Source: Parabacteroides sp. Marseille-P3160 (GTDB lineage Bacteria > Bacteroidota > Bacteroidia > Bacteroidales > Tannerellaceae). Taken from it: a stretch of 64,000 nucleotides of DNA. Shown piece by piece: positions 9,181 through 19,668 of the stretch. A model generated the notes under the pieces. It was not told the origin of the DNA, did not search any database, and worked only from the letters and a program-made list of their open reading frames with translations. Where the stretch lies: contig NZ_LT799418.1 of NCBI RefSeq assembly GCF_900162725.1, positions 3,616,096 through 3,680,095 on the forward strand, read 5' to 3'. The position numbers and the translations under genes were made by a program. Within the stretch, counting starts at the first letter, position 1. Each line of letters opens with the position of its first letter.

Positions 9181-10701
9181 TTATTTACGGACAGGTTGAG
9201 GCGCCTTATTTTCCTTCAAAACAGTCGACAAACGATCATACAATGCATTTGTTTCCTGGGGATATTTTCCTGACAGATCGACCTTTTCGCCCAAATCGTT
9301 TTTAAGGTTGTATAGTTCTTTTCCGTTTGTCCGTTGATTATATACCAATTTCCAATCGCCCTTCCGTATCGCACTAAAATAGTTAATCCCCGGACCATCC
9401 TCCGGAATCCACTTATTCGGATAATGCCAGACAAGTTCCCTCTCGACGTCCTTGGAACCCGGATGCTCCAGGAAAGGAAAGACACTCCGTCCGTCGACAA
9501 GCTGAACGGTTTCATAATCCCTGATGCCTGCCATTTCCAATATGGAAGGAAACAGATCTTCCACAATAAAAGGGTAATGGCTGACCGAACCGGCCGGCGT
9601 TTTCCCCGGATACTTAATAATGAGAGGAACTCTTATGCCTCCCTCGTAAACAGAACCTTTCCCGGCCCTGAGGGGAAGATTCTGCGTAAAGGACTTGCCT
9701 CCTCTTGGAGGTGCCAGTGAAAGCCCTCCGTTATCCGAGAAAAAAATAACCACCGTATTGTCTTCTATCTTTTTTTCCTTCAGGAAATCCATCACCTCAC
9801 CAAGGCTGGCGTCCATTCCCTCTACCAGAGACGCATATCTTGCTTCTACAGAATCCAAACCTTGGTCCAGGTATTTCTGAAAATACAGGGAATCCGCCAT
9901 AATAGGAGTATGTACCGCATAATGAGCCAGGTGCAAAAAGAACGGACGTTTTTCCGAAATGGGCTGCTCGATGGCTTTCAAAGCCTCTTGAGTCAACGCC
10001 TGGGTCAGAAATGTACCGGTATGGTAATAAGCTTCCATATCAGGTACCGATTGAAAAGTATTTTTACCCGGCAAGTTCCCATATTCCTCTTCCGAAAGAT
10101 AGCTTTGCGGGTGTCCGGCTGCATGGCCGGCTATATTCACTAAAAAGCCCAGGTTATAAGGACTGGCCCCGGGAGTACCTGCCGCTCCCCAATGGGCTTT
10201 TCCCACATGTACCGTGAAATACCCCGCCTCCTTCAGCAACTGAGGAAAGGGTGTTGCATAAACGGTTTTTTCAACACCCGGAACCGGACTCAATCCGTTC
10301 AGATTCCAATCCGCGGCGGTAAACATGCCGTCACGTACATCCGTATTCCGGTTTTTCCTCGGATGTGTCCAGTTCGTCACATGATGGCGTGTCACATTCA
10401 TTCCCGTAAGCAGACTGACCCTTGTAGGAGTACTGACCGGGGTCGCATAAGCGTCGGTAAATTTTTCCCCTTCCTTCGCCAAACATTCCATATTCGGCGT
10501 ATGAAATTTGCGATTGTTTGCTGTAATCGTATCTGCAAACGGAAGAGAAGTATCCTGCCAGCCGAAATCATCAACCAAAAACAGGATAATATTCGGCCTT
10601 CTCTCCGTCTCTTCCGGTTGGGAAAAAGCCGCAGCCGACACTACCGGAATAAAAGGCAGGGAAACAAAAGATAGAAATAAGTTTCTGTGTAGTCGGTTCA
10701 T
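9181..10701 (-). CDS. Secreted S1-family sulfatase, serine-type active site (2)
   Basis: Arylsulfatase-type enzyme, 506 residues from the chosen ATG (an ATG four codons further upstream is also possible). A signal peptide (LFLSFVSLPFIPVVSAAAFS) precedes the sulfatase core NIILFLVDDFGWQD. The formylglycine motif is S-T-P-T-R then VSLLTGMN, again serine type with S at residue 90. Metal and substrate residues lie in GKAHWG, HYAVHTP and FFSDNGG. It is only a distant relative of the neighbouring sulfatase and carries a different subfamily pattern (perhaps S1_16), so the two probably act on different sulfate positions of one glycan. It follows the SusD gene, on the same strand. Confidence 0.92.
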   Translation of the reverse strand: MNRLHRNLFLSFVSLPFIPVVSAAAFSQPEETERRPNIILFLVDDFGWQDTSLPFADTITANNRKFHTPNMECLAKEGEKFTDAYATPVSTPTRVSLLTGMNVTRHHVTNWTHPRKNRNTDVRDGMFTAADWNLNGLSPVPGVEKTVYATPFPQLLKEAGYFTVHVGKAHWGAAGTPGASPYNLGFLVNIAGHAAGHPQSYLSEEEYGNLPGKNTFQSVPDMEAYYHTGTFLTQALTQEALKAIEQPISEKRPFFLHLAHYAVHTPIMADSLYFQKYLDQGLDSVEARYASLVEGMDASLGEVMDFLKEKKIEDNTVVIFFSDNGGLSLAPPRGGKSFTQNLPLRAGKGSVYEGGIRVPLIIKYPGKTPAGSVSHYPFIVEDLFPSILEMAGIRDYETVQLVDGRSVFPFLEHPGSKDVERELVWHYPNKWIPEDGPGINYFSAIRKGDWKLVYNQRTNGKELYNLKNDLGEKVDLSGKYPQETNALYDRLSTVLKENKAPQPVRK

Positions 10702-10789
10702 ATCTAATCCCATTACTCTTCAAATATAAGTTTATCTTTCCAAAATACAACATCTTGTCCGCCTTGTTTAACTATTTTCACCGAATATC

Positions 10790-12205
10790 TTAATAGCCTT
10801 CATTTTGTTTTAAATTCGGATTCAGATTAATCTCACTTAACGGAATCGGATACAAGACATGATAATCTTTTACCGCAACAATTCCCCGGTCCTTTGCCTG
10901 CTGTATAAAAACGCCCTGACGAATTAAATCCTGGCGTCGTAATTCTTCCGAAAAAAACTCCCATCCTCTTTCCTGAAAAATGGCGTCCCTCAATTCTTTC
11001 GTCGATGAATAATTTTGGAGGAGTAACGGCTTTATCTTCGCTTTCAACCTTACTTGGTTGATTAACCCGACGGATTCTTCATTCGGCCCGGACAATTCAT
11101 TCAATGCTTCTGCGCGGCTTAACAAGATATCGGCATACCGTATGACCGGATAATCATTTCCGGAATTTGCTCCCGAAGCGGTTAGGTCTTCCTGGAATTT
11201 AAAGTTTCGAATATCATCTTTTCCTAATTGAACGATTTGACCGGAAAGATTTTCATACTGTGTTATAAAAGCATCTCGTCTTTCATCTCCCTCTTCAAAA
11301 GAATTATAAAAAGAAGTATATGTTTTAAACTGGGTCGCATAATTCTCCTTCGTGTTTCCTTTCCACTTATAAGAGGGAGGAGCCACATGCCCTATAAAAT
11401 TAGTGCCATAGCTGTTCGCTAAATTGGGACGTATATAAATAAACTCGCTGTTCACTTCATTTAAAGGGTCAAATAGATCGGTCCGGTGTGGAGAATCGTA
11501 TAAGGCATAAATTCCTAAATCGATTACCTCTTTCGCCGTTTCTGCCGATTCTTTCCATTTTTTATTATTCAAATAAAATTTTGTCAATTGCGAAAGAGCG
11601 GCTCCTTTGGTTGCCCTTCCATAATTGCGGGGAGTAGCAGGGAGTATCTTGCTCACAGCTCGGAACTCCGTTTCAATAAAACTATTGAATTCTTCTTCAG
11701 ACGGACGTGAAGGTTTATCCGTAGCCGATGTATTACTGGTCAGGATTAATGGTACCGGACCGAACAAATCATCTAAAATAACATACGCACTGGCGCGAAG
11801 GAAACGAGCTTCCGCAAGAATCTGTTCTTTTATATTCTCATCCATATTGATGGCCGGCACTTGGTCTAGTATCAAATTGGAACAGTACACAGTTTGATAA
11901 TGGGTTTGCCAAGCCGAGCTGAAAAATTCATGGGTCGCATCCCAGGTAAAAAGTTCGAAAGGTTTGGCCAAGGCCTCTAACCCTCCATTCCGGTCATAAA
12001 AGACGCCTGCAGGAATTTCAGCCATGATTAAATAATTTCGGAAACTCCTACGCTGTTCCGGAGCATATGCCGAATTCAATAAAGCTTCCGCATCACTCTC
12101 ATTCTTAAAATAATTGCTCTCTCCCAATGAAGAATAGACTGTTTCATCCAAAGAGCATCCGTTAAACAGATACACAGATAACAATAAATATATTATTTTT
12201 TTCAT
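10790..12205 (-). CDS. SusD/RagB-like glycan-binding lipoprotein (sulfatase locus)
   Basis: Surface glycan-binding lipoprotein, 471 residues. The lipobox is LFNGC with the lipid-anchored cysteine at 17. The RagB/SusD fold is shown by the N-terminal ESDAEALLNSAY region, the tetratricopeptide-like ILAEARFLRASAYVIL helix, and the C-terminal block YPVIRYADILLSRAEALNE with FQERGWEFFSEELRRQDLIR. It is coupled to the SusC gene, starting 3 bp after its stop. It would cap the SusC barrel to form the importer for the locus. The DNA is visibly more AT-rich than the housekeeping genes nearby. Confidence 0.95.
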   Translation of the reverse strand: MKKIIYLLLSVYLFNGCSLDETVYSSLGESNYFKNESDAEALLNSAYAPEQRRSFRNYLIMAEIPAGVFYDRNGGLEALAKPFELFTWDATHEFFSSAWQTHYQTVYCSNLILDQVPAINMDENIKEQILAEARFLRASAYVILDDLFGPVPLILTSNTSATDKPSRPSEEEFNSFIETEFRAVSKILPATPRNYGRATKGAALSQLTKFYLNNKKWKESAETAKEVIDLGIYALYDSPHRTDLFDPLNEVNSEFIYIRPNLANSYGTNFIGHVAPPSYKWKGNTKENYATQFKTYTSFYNSFEEGDERRDAFITQYENLSGQIVQLGKDDIRNFKFQEDLTASGANSGNDYPVIRYADILLSRAEALNELSGPNEESVGLINQVRLKAKIKPLLLQNYSSTKELRDAIFQERGWEFFSEELRRQDLIRQGVFIQQAKDRGIVAVKDYHVLYPIPLSEINLNPNLKQNEGY

Positions 12206-12208
12206 CTC

Positions 12209-15200
12209 TTAAAAGTTTAAGTTAAATCCGACCGTATAAATACGGGATAAAGGATAAGCATTATAATCCGCTCTGATATTAGAACTTCCGTAAGAACTTA
12301 CATCCGGGTCAAAACCGAAATAATCCGTGATAGTAAACAGGTTTTGACCTGAAATATAAAGTTGTGCTTTTATCCGGCTAGCTAATGTAAAATCATAACT
12401 TAATTGAGCCGATTTCAATCTGATAAAAGAAGCATCCTGAACAGCCCGGCTGTTGATCGTACTACTCAAGCTAACATAAGGATTAGCCGGCGTATGGCCT
12501 GAATTATTATTATTGGTCGGATTGGAAGCAGTCCATCTGTCGGTATAAGAGCGGGCTAAACGGTTTCTGCGAAATGAAATAGGATTTTCAGATTCGGAAA
12601 TATTCAGGTTCAACAATTCTCCCCCTTGACTTCCCTGCAGGAAAAATGATAATGTGAACTTGCCGAATGTAAATTCATTATTTACTCCAAAAGTAAAATC
12701 CGGAAACGGATTACCCAAAATAGTCATATCAGCCGTTGTTATACTGCCATCCCCATCCGCATCCCTGTATTTATATTCTCCCGGTTTTGACAGCGGTTGC
12801 GGCGCATAAGTCTCACCTTCCTGAAGAATTCCTATGATATCGTAACCATAATAAGAGTTCAAAGCCTCTCCGGGTTTCAGGATCGTAAACCCGTTAAAAA
12901 ATCCGGCAGATCCCTGAAGCACATAAGGTACACTTGCCAGACTGCCGACTTTGTTCCGGACCGTCGATAGATTAAATGAAGATCTCCATTTTAATTTACC
13001 ATCCAGGTTCAGGGTGTTAATAATCAAATCAAAGCCCCAATTACTCGTACTTCCCACATTTGCCAGTGTGGAAGAAAAGCCAGTCGTATTCGGCACCGGT
13101 AATTCCAACAGCAAATCGGTTGTTTTTTTCTTGAAATAATCGACCGATCCCGAGATACGGTCGGTAAACAGGGAGAAATCGATACCCAGATCAAACTGTT
13201 TGGTCGTTTCCCATTTCAGGTTCGGATTGGCCAATTGATTTGTTGTAATTCCGACCTGGGCAACTCCGTCAAAAATGGCCTGTCCCTGCGTTCCCAATAA
13301 AACAAGAGAGCGATAATTTCCAATCTCTTGGTTCCCGGTATGTCCGTAACTACTCCTTATCTTTAAACTGGACAGTTGAGATACGTTTTCCAGAAAAGAT
13401 TCTTTTTTCAGTTCCCATCCTACGGAAAGAGAAGGGAAATAACCATATTTGTTTTTTTCGCCAAACCGTGAAGAACCGTCCGACCGCAAGGTGGCAGTAA
13501 GGAAATAGCGGTTTAAGAAAGAGTAATTGACACGTCCCAGATACGAAAGTAATTGATTCTTGTTTCGCGAAGATCCGACGGTATAAGTAGACTGAGTACC
13601 GGCGGAAAGGTTATAAGTCAGAAAAGCATCCGTAGAATAACTGCTCGAACCGGCAGAAAGGTAATTCCCCTCAAATTCCTGGTAAGTATAACCAGCCAGT
13701 GCATCCACATGATGATTTCCGAAATCCTTGTTAAAGGTAGCCGTTAATTCAAGCAAATAGTTTTTTGCATAATTGGAAACGACTTTGGCAACCCCTCCCA
13801 CTGAAGCTCCTCTCTTCGTATTTTTAGAAATATAGGTATCGCGCTGGGCGTTCTGCGTATCCGACCCCAGGTTAATTCCTAATATTAATTCAGGAAATAA
13901 TGTATATTCCCCTTTGATATTTGCAAAAGTCCGGTTTGTTTCACCTACATCGTCTATTCCGTATGCCAGTCCCAATGGATTTTCAAGGTTTACGACGGAA
14001 GATTGCGCATAAGTTTTTCCGTCGGATTCATAGATTGCCAAGGTCGGATCCTGAAAAATGGCCGAATTAAGTATACCCGCGTTTTCATTTATACTGACGC
14101 CATTCGGAACAAAATTATCTTCTATCCGCGCAGAATTTATATTCACATTCAACTTGAACTTTTCGTCTTTATAACCTAAGTTTACCTGTCCATTATATCG
14201 TTTTAACCCGGAACTGATTACGATTCCGTCCTGATCAAAATAATTAAGTGACACATAATAATTCAGGTTATTCTGTCCGCCGGAAAAAGAAAGTTGATGA
14301 TTTTGTACATTACCGGTACGAAAAATCTCGTCCTGCCAGTTTACTCCCTCTCCAATCCTCTCTATCTGCTCTTGGGTAAATTCCGGAGTAGCACCTTCTT
14401 CCGTCTGCAAATCATTCAATAAGCTCATATATTGCTTGGCAGACAACATCGGAATTTTTTTTGCCACATTCTGTGTAGAGAAATAAGTATTATACGACAC
14501 TTTCAATTTTCCGGCAGAACCCTTTTTAGTTGTTATAAGTATAACGCCGTTAGCTCCTCGCGAACCATAAATCGCGGTTGCCGAGGCATCTTTCAAAATT
14601 TCAACAGACTCGATATCTCCCGGATTCAAACTGTTTAAGGGATTTCTGCGTGCAGGTTCGGATACAGTCGAAGAAGAAGACAATACCGGAGAATTATCAA
14701 TAGGAAATCCATCAATCACATACAAAGGTTCATTATTTGCATTAATAGAATTGGCTCCTCGAATACGTATGCTAACGCCCCCACCGGGTTCGGAAGAACT
14801 TTGAGTGATCTGGACACCTGCTGCTCTACCACTGATCAGTTGATCCACCGAAGTAATCGCTCCTTTGTTAAAACTTTCTTGTCCGATCGAAGTGACGGAT
14901 CCGGTTATCTCTCTCCTTTTTTGCGTTCCGTAGCCGACCACGACAACCGCATCCAACAAATTGGCATTCTCACTCAAGGCAATTTCAAGCGGTTCACCGG
15001 CATCATATATTTCAATCTCCTCACTTTTATATCCGATTAAGGAAACAAGGAGCGTGACAGGTAGTTCCTTACGAATTTCCAATTTAAACTCACCATTCAA
15101 ATCCGTAGCAATCCCATTCGTTGTCGATTTTACGATAACGGAAGCTCCAAGTATGGGGCCCTGGTTTTTGCTGTCGACAACCCGTCCACTTAAAATAGTT

Positions 15201-15304
15201 TGTGAAAAAAGAGAAAAAGAGAAACTAAAGAAAAAGAAGACCAAATACAACGGTCTACCGAAAAGAACGATTTCTTTTCCTACATTTTTTTTTACTTTTG
15301 TCAT
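12209..15304 (-). CDS. SusC/RagA-like TonB-dependent outer-membrane transporter (sulfatase locus)
   Basis: TonB-dependent glycan importer of 1031 residues. After a signal peptide with a Phe-rich core comes a carboxypeptidase-regulatory-like domain (GRVVDSKNQGPILGASVIVK), then the VVVGYGTQKRREITGSV TonB-box/plug start. The plug carries the SusC signature LYVIDGFPIDN and YGSRGANGVILITTKKG, followed by the 22-strand barrel ending in FNLNF with a terminal aromatic. It lacks the STN signalling domain seen in the second SusC of this window, in keeping with the absence of an ECF sigma/anti-sigma pair here. It is the first gene of the SusC-SusD-sulfatase-sulfatase unit. Confidence 0.96.
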   Translation of the reverse strand: MTKVKKNVGKEIVLFGRPLYLVFFFFSFSFSLFSQTILSGRVVDSKNQGPILGASVIVKSTTNGIATDLNGEFKLEIRKELPVTLLVSLIGYKSEEIEIYDAGEPLEIALSENANLLDAVVVVGYGTQKRREITGSVTSIGQESFNKGAITSVDQLISGRAAGVQITQSSSEPGGGVSIRIRGANSINANNEPLYVIDGFPIDNSPVLSSSSTVSEPARRNPLNSLNPGDIESVEILKDASATAIYGSRGANGVILITTKKGSAGKLKVSYNTYFSTQNVAKKIPMLSAKQYMSLLNDLQTEEGATPEFTQEQIERIGEGVNWQDEIFRTGNVQNHQLSFSGGQNNLNYYVSLNYFDQDGIVISSGLKRYNGQVNLGYKDEKFKLNVNINSARIEDNFVPNGVSINENAGILNSAIFQDPTLAIYESDGKTYAQSSVVNLENPLGLAYGIDDVGETNRTFANIKGEYTLFPELILGINLGSDTQNAQRDTYISKNTKRGASVGGVAKVVSNYAKNYLLELTATFNKDFGNHHVDALAGYTYQEFEGNYLSAGSSSYSTDAFLTYNLSAGTQSTYTVGSSRNKNQLLSYLGRVNYSFLNRYFLTATLRSDGSSRFGEKNKYGYFPSLSVGWELKKESFLENVSQLSSLKIRSSYGHTGNQEIGNYRSLVLLGTQGQAIFDGVAQVGITTNQLANPNLKWETTKQFDLGIDFSLFTDRISGSVDYFKKKTTDLLLELPVPNTTGFSSTLANVGSTSNWGFDLIINTLNLDGKLKWRSSFNLSTVRNKVGSLASVPYVLQGSAGFFNGFTILKPGEALNSYYGYDIIGILQEGETYAPQPLSKPGEYKYRDADGDGSITTADMTILGNPFPDFTFGVNNEFTFGKFTLSFFLQGSQGGELLNLNISESENPISFRRNRLARSYTDRWTASNPTNNNNSGHTPANPYVSLSSTINSRAVQDASFIRLKSAQLSYDFTLASRIKAQLYISGQNLFTITDYFGFDPDVSSYGSSNIRADYNAYPLSRIYTVGFNLNF

Positions 15305-15674
15305 GTCCTAAGTTTACATTTAAATTTGGATAGGGCCCCCTCGAACCATTTGCCATCGGAGAAAGGGGGCTTTCTCAATTATTTCATAAAGGTCTTTTTA
15401 CATACGAATACCGTTAAGAGTTAATAAACGATGCAAAGGAATAATATTTAACAAAAAGGCTCAATACCCTTTTTAGGGTATATTTTCTAGTCTAATACAG
15501 AAATTATCCCGTAAAAAAAACAACCGTTTGCCGGAAGTATTGTAATTAAGAAAAACCATCTCTCTTAAAAAGTAGAGAAGTATAATAAAAGTTATTCTTC
15601 GCTTGTTTTAAGCGATTACAGGATAAACAAATATCGAGAAATTGATATATTAGCCAAGGAATTAGATTTGAACC
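15305..15674. other. Intergenic region between divergent susC-like and FGE-fold genes
   Basis: A 370-bp AT-rich stretch. It holds a GC-rich hairpin in the susC leader (15335-15341 GCCCCCT paired with 15364-15370 AGGGGGC) and a plus-strand TAGATTTG box at 15663-15670 only a few bases before the ATG of the next gene. No clear -33/-7 pair for the susC gene was found, so its regulator binding site cannot be placed. Confidence 0.5.
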
Positions 15675-17450
15675 ATGAAGAGAGGAAGATACAGATACAA
15701 ACTTATGTTTTCCCTGTTCTTGTTGATAATGGGCTACCCTGTAGTCATAGCGGAAGGTTATGTAATCATCGGAAAGATAAAGGGACTACCGGAAAATATG
15801 CTCATGCAACTGAAACAAGTGGGCAACCAACGGCTAATCAATGTCGCCCGTGTAAAAAAAGGCGTTTTTACCTTACGAGGTACACTGTCCGATATGCCTC
15901 AGCATCTCTGGCTATGTACGACCTTGAATGATGAATTTATCTATTGCGATTTATTGATCGATCAGGATACGCTCTATATAGAAGGAGATATCCGAAACGT
16001 CCCTTACAACCTTCATTTTCACGGAGCAGAGACTCATATGCAATACGAGGCCTATGTCCAAGCTGTGCGTACTTTAAATATGAAACGGGATAGCCTCCAC
16101 ATAATTGTAGAGGAATTACATAATATGGGAGCCTGGGGAAAGAAGAATCAATCAAGGCAAAAAAGCAAGGGAGGAATTATCATAGACCTGCGAGGCGACA
16201 TATCAAAAGATGAGGCTCCGCAACATGCCTCACGATTACCTCAGGATTGGGAACTGGCTCAAATAGAGAAGGAGCGGGATTCCATCCGCCTGGATTTCAT
16301 CCGTCATCACATGCACCAGGCGGCCGGACAGTTTCTCCTGACCCGGATTATGAAACAAATGCCTGTCGACTCCCTTCGTGAATTTTATCGTTTGATTCCG
16401 GTCGAGATGAAACGAACCAAGTTCGTACGCGCAATCAGCAATCAAATCAATCCCTATGCCGATGAAGCGATCCGGCAGGCAGATGCCCTGCTGGCGCGTA
16501 ACGGGACGGAAACGGAACGACTATCCTGTGCCGGCGAAGCTTATAAACTTTACAAGAGAGGAGTCCATTTGGATCCGGAACGGACGGACGCCCATCTGGC
16601 CCTGGCAAGCATGCATGAACGACTGCTCCCGCTCATGGGCGTAGAGGCATACGAAATAGCCCTGCAAGGCTATCAGGAATTTATCGACCGGACAGTCAAT
16701 GAAAAGGATGGGAAGATGGCGCTTACGCGCATGGAAGAGATCCGCTACCGCAAGCAAATTGCGACGACAGAACTACCCGAAATAATCGAAGTGAAAGGCG
16801 GCGCCTATGTGATGGGGTCCAACAATCCGGAAGATCATAATCCGTACCATGAAGTGACGGTCAAAGACTTCCTGATCGGCAAATATGAAGTCACCAATTA
16901 TCAGTTCGCCTGTTTCCTGAAAGCCTACGGAAGTGAAGTTGTCAAAGAGGGAGCGTATCAAGGCGAACGCCTGTATTATGAATGTAATTGGGGAATCGAA
17001 CAGGGGAATCCGGTGAAAGGATATGAAACGCATCCGGCAATCTACATTACTTGGTACGGCGCCCAAGCCTATTGTCGGTGGGCGGGCGGACGATTACCTA
17101 CCGAAGAAGAGTGGGAGTACGCCGCCCGGGGTGGACAAAAACGTGGACGGCAGAATCCCTACAGCGGAAGCATGGTCTTGGATAGCGTGGGATGGTATGC
17201 CGGAAACTCGGGAGGGCATCCTCATTCGGTCGGGACTAAACAACCTAACGAACTCGGCATTCACGACATGAGCGGCAACCTATGGGAATGGTGCTCCGAT
17301 CCGGTATCCAAAGACGGCAAACTCTATTATGCCGTTCGCGGAGGAACGTGGTTCCATGAAACGGGAATGTGCCGGACGACAAACCGGACGGAAGTATTCC
17401 CGGATAGCAAGCATTTCTATAATGGGTTCCGAATCGTAAAAGATTTATAA
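15675..17450 (+). CDS. DUF4369-FGE-fold fusion protein, exported, probably not a sulfatase maturase
   Basis: A 591-residue exported protein. The signal peptide spans about 10-28. Residues about 27-120 look like a DUF4369 domain, usually found in front of thioredoxin-like proteins. A helical middle region with a TPR-like stretch (about 280-345) leads to a C-terminal formylglycine-generating-enzyme (SUMF1) fold from about 365: IEVKGGAYVMGSNNPEDHNP, KYEVTNYQFACFL, GRLPTEEEWEYAARGG, MSGNLWEWCSD and RGGTWF. In catalytic FGEs two cysteines follow the RGGS-type motif; here the first aligned position is His and only the second Cys (GMC) remains. It divergently flanks two sulfatases, but these are serine-type and would need anSME. 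A structural or ligand-binding role is more likely than maturation. Confidence 0.8.
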   Translation: MKRGRYRYKLMFSLFLLIMGYPVVIAEGYVIIGKIKGLPENMLMQLKQVGNQRLINVARVKKGVFTLRGTLSDMPQHLWLCTTLNDEFIYCDLLIDQDTLYIEGDIRNVPYNLHFHGAETHMQYEAYVQAVRTLNMKRDSLHIIVEELHNMGAWGKKNQSRQKSKGGIIIDLRGDISKDEAPQHASRLPQDWELAQIEKERDSIRLDFIRHHMHQAAGQFLLTRIMKQMPVDSLREFYRLIPVEMKRTKFVRAISNQINPYADEAIRQADALLARNGTETERLSCAGEAYKLYKRGVHLDPERTDAHLALASMHERLLPLMGVEAYEIALQGYQEFIDRTVNEKDGKMALTRMEEIRYRKQIATTELPEIIEVKGGAYVMGSNNPEDHNPYHEVTVKDFLIGKYEVTNYQFACFLKAYGSEVVKEGAYQGERLYYECNWGIEQGNPVKGYETHPAIYITWYGAQAYCRWAGGRLPTEEEWEYAARGGQKRGRQNPYSGSMVLDSVGWYAGNSGGHPHSVGTKQPNELGIHDMSGNLWEWCSDPVSKDGKLYYAVRGGTWFHETGMCRTTNRTEVFPDSKHFYNGFRIVKDL

Positions 17451-17555
17451 GAAAAGGGATAAAAAGCGAAAAGAGATAACTTCATCGATCCGCAAAACGC
17501 ACTTTTCAAATAAAATTCGTATCTTTCCTTCCTGATAACCTTAAATATCCATGCG

Positions 17556-18713
17556 ATGAAGATACATGAATATCAATCCAAAGAACTATTTTCCTCTTAT
17601 GGCATTCCGGTCGGAAGACAGATCCTATGCTATACCCCCTCCGAGGCAGTTTCCGCCTATGGGAAATTGGGCGTCCTCAAGGTCGTCCTTAAGGCACAGG
17701 TCTTGACCGGGGGAAGAGGAAAGGCGGGCGGCGTTAAACTCGCCGGTAACGCAGAGGAAGTTAAGCGGCGGGCTGAAGATATCTTAAGCCTTACGATCAA
17801 AGGATTCCCGGTAAAAAAACTGATTGTTACCGAAGCGGCGGATATCGCTGCCGAGTATTATGTCAGCTATATTATCGACAGGAACAGCAAGTCCGTCATT
17901 CTAATGATGAGCCGTGAAGGAGGTATCGACATCGAAACCGTCGCCCGGGAAACGCCGGAGAAGATCCACAGTTTTCCGATCGATCCTTTTATCGGGTTGC
18001 CCGACTATCTGGCCAGGCGATATGCCTTCCTTTTCTTTGACTCGATGGAGCAGGTCAACGCCCTCGCAGGAATCCTGCAGAAGCTATACCGCCTTTTCAT
18101 GGAGAAGGATGCCAATCTGGCCGAAATCAATCCGCTCGTAGCAACCTCATCCGGCGAACTATTGGCCGTGGATGCAAAAATGACTTTCGACGACAATGCC
18201 CGCTACCGCCGGCCGGAGATCGAAGCGCTTCTTGAACTGACGAAAGAAGAGAAAACCGAAATCCGGGCGAAGGAAAAAGGCTTCAGCTACGTACATATGG
18301 ATGGGAACATCGGCTGTATGGTCAACGGAGCTGGCCTGGCAATGAGTACAATGGATATGATTAAGCTCTATGGCGGCGAACCGGCCAACTTTCTTGACAT
18401 CGGAGGAAGCTCTAAGCCGGAGAAAGTAGTCGACGCCATGAAATTATTACTCGATAAAACGCAGGTACAGGTAGTACTCATCAATATTTTCGGCGGGATT
18501 ACCCGCTGCGACGACGTCGCTATCGGATTGCTGGAAGCATTTAAAAAGATCGAAACCAACATCCCCATCGTTGTCCGGCTAACCGGTACAAACGAAGAAG
18601 AAGGCCGCCGATTATTGGAGAACACCCGCTTCCTGGTAGCCGAAAGCATGAGTGAAGCAACCCGCATGGCTGTCCAAACGGTTAAAACGAACGAAAAACA
18701 TTCCGCATCATGA
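17556..18713 (+). CDS. sucC: Succinate-CoA ligase, beta subunit
   Basis: ATP-grasp subunit of succinyl-CoA synthetase, 385 residues, full length. The N-terminal [19 protein letters not shown], the nucleotide loop [10 protein letters not shown], the NLAEINPL metal-site segment and the C-terminal [15 protein letters not shown] and [10 protein letters not shown] loops are all intact. It catalyses reversible formation of succinyl-CoA, the entry to the methylmalonyl-CoA/propionate route in these bacteria. The ATG at 17556 gives the canonical start. The stop overlaps the sucD ATG, so the two subunits are translationally coupled. Confidence 0.96.
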   Translation: MKIHEYQSKELFSSYGIPVGRQILCYTPSEAVSAYGKLGVLKVVLKAQVLTGGRGKAGGVKLAGNAEEVKRRAEDILSLTIKGFPVKKLIVTEAADIAAEYYVSYIIDRNSKSVILMMSREGGIDIETVARETPEKIHSFPIDPFIGLPDYLARRYAFLFFDSMEQVNALAGILQKLYRLFMEKDANLAEINPLVATSSGELLAVDAKMTFDDNARYRRPEIEALLELTKEEKTEIRAKEKGFSYVHMDGNIGCMVNGAGLAMSTMDMIKLYGGEPANFLDIGGSSKPEKVVDAMKLLLDKTQVQVVLINIFGGITRCDDVAIGLLEAFKKIETNIPIVVRLTGTNEEEGRRLLENTRFLVAESMSEATRMAVQTVKTNEKHSAS

Positions 18714-19567
18714 GCATATTAATCGATCAATCCACAAGACTTATCGTGCAAGGCATTACCGGCAGGGACGGTAATTTCCATGCACAGAAAATGCAATCAT
18801 ACGGCACTCGCCTCGTCGGAGGAACTTCTCCCGGCAAAGGAGGCAGCGCCCGACTCGGCGTTCCGGTATTCAATACGGTCTATGACGCCGTGGAAGCGAC
18901 GGAGGCCAATACATCCATTATTTTCGTCCCCGCCCCCTATGCGGCCGATGCTATCATGGAAGCGGCCGACGCAGGCATCCGGCTCATCGTCTGCATCACG
19001 GAAGGAATCCCGACGCTGGACGTCGTCAAGGCTTACCGTTTCGTACAAATGAAGCAGGCGACACTTATCGGGCCGAACTGTCCAGGACTCGTATCCCCGG
19101 GCAAATGCCTGGTGGGCATCTCTCCCGCACAAATCTTCATGCAAGGAAATGTTGGAGTAATCAGCCGGAGCGGCACGCTTACCTACGAAGTCGTGTATCA
19201 CCTGACTCGGAACGGACTGGGACAGTCAACCACCGTCGGCATGGGCGGAGACCCTGTCACAGGACTTTATTTCAATGAGTTATTGCAAATGATGGAAGAA
19301 GACGAACAAACGGATTCCATTGTGATGATCGGGGAAATCGGAGGAAATGCGGAAGAGTTGGCGGCTGCTTATATCAAAAAACATATTACCAAGCCGGTCG
19401 TTGCCTTCATTGCCGGACAAACCGCTCCTCCCGGCAAACAGATGGGGCATGCCGGCGCTATCATCTCCAGCGGCTCGGGCACGGCAAGGGAAAAAATCGC
19501 TGCACTCGAAGAGGCCGGAGTGAAAGTAGCCCGCGAGCCATCAGAGATTCCTTCCTTGTTGTTGTAG
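18710..19567 (+). CDS. sucD: Succinate-CoA ligase, alpha subunit
   Basis: CoA-binding subunit, 285 residues. The Rossmann-type CoA site VQGITGRDG is near the N-terminus, [13 protein letters not shown] in the middle, and the active-site histidine (phosphorylated during catalysis) is in QMGHAGAI near residue 246, followed by [17 protein letters not shown]. It overlaps sucC by 4 bp. Downstream is a repeat-rich gene-free region that may also act as terminator. Confidence 0.96.
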   Translation: MSILIDQSTRLIVQGITGRDGNFHAQKMQSYGTRLVGGTSPGKGGSARLGVPVFNTVYDAVEATEANTSIIFVPAPYAADAIMEAADAGIRLIVCITEGIPTLDVVKAYRFVQMKQATLIGPNCPGLVSPGKCLVGISPAQIFMQGNVGVISRSGTLTYEVVYHLTRNGLGQSTTVGMGGDPVTGLYFNELLQMMEEDEQTDSIVMIGEIGGNAEELAAAYIKKHITKPVVAFIAGQTAPPGKQMGHAGAIISSGSGTAREKIAALEEAGVKVAREPSEIPSLLL

Positions 19568-19668
19568 ACGCATTGCATACGTCTTAATTTGCATACCCCA
19601 AAAAGTCTGAATCCATGAAAAATTTCACTATACCGGATTTATTCAAAAGCCATCGCTTATTAACTGAA

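Noticed and set aside
15675-17450. Sulfatase-maturing FGE
   Set aside because: One catalytic cysteine position is His and the sulfatases are of serine type.
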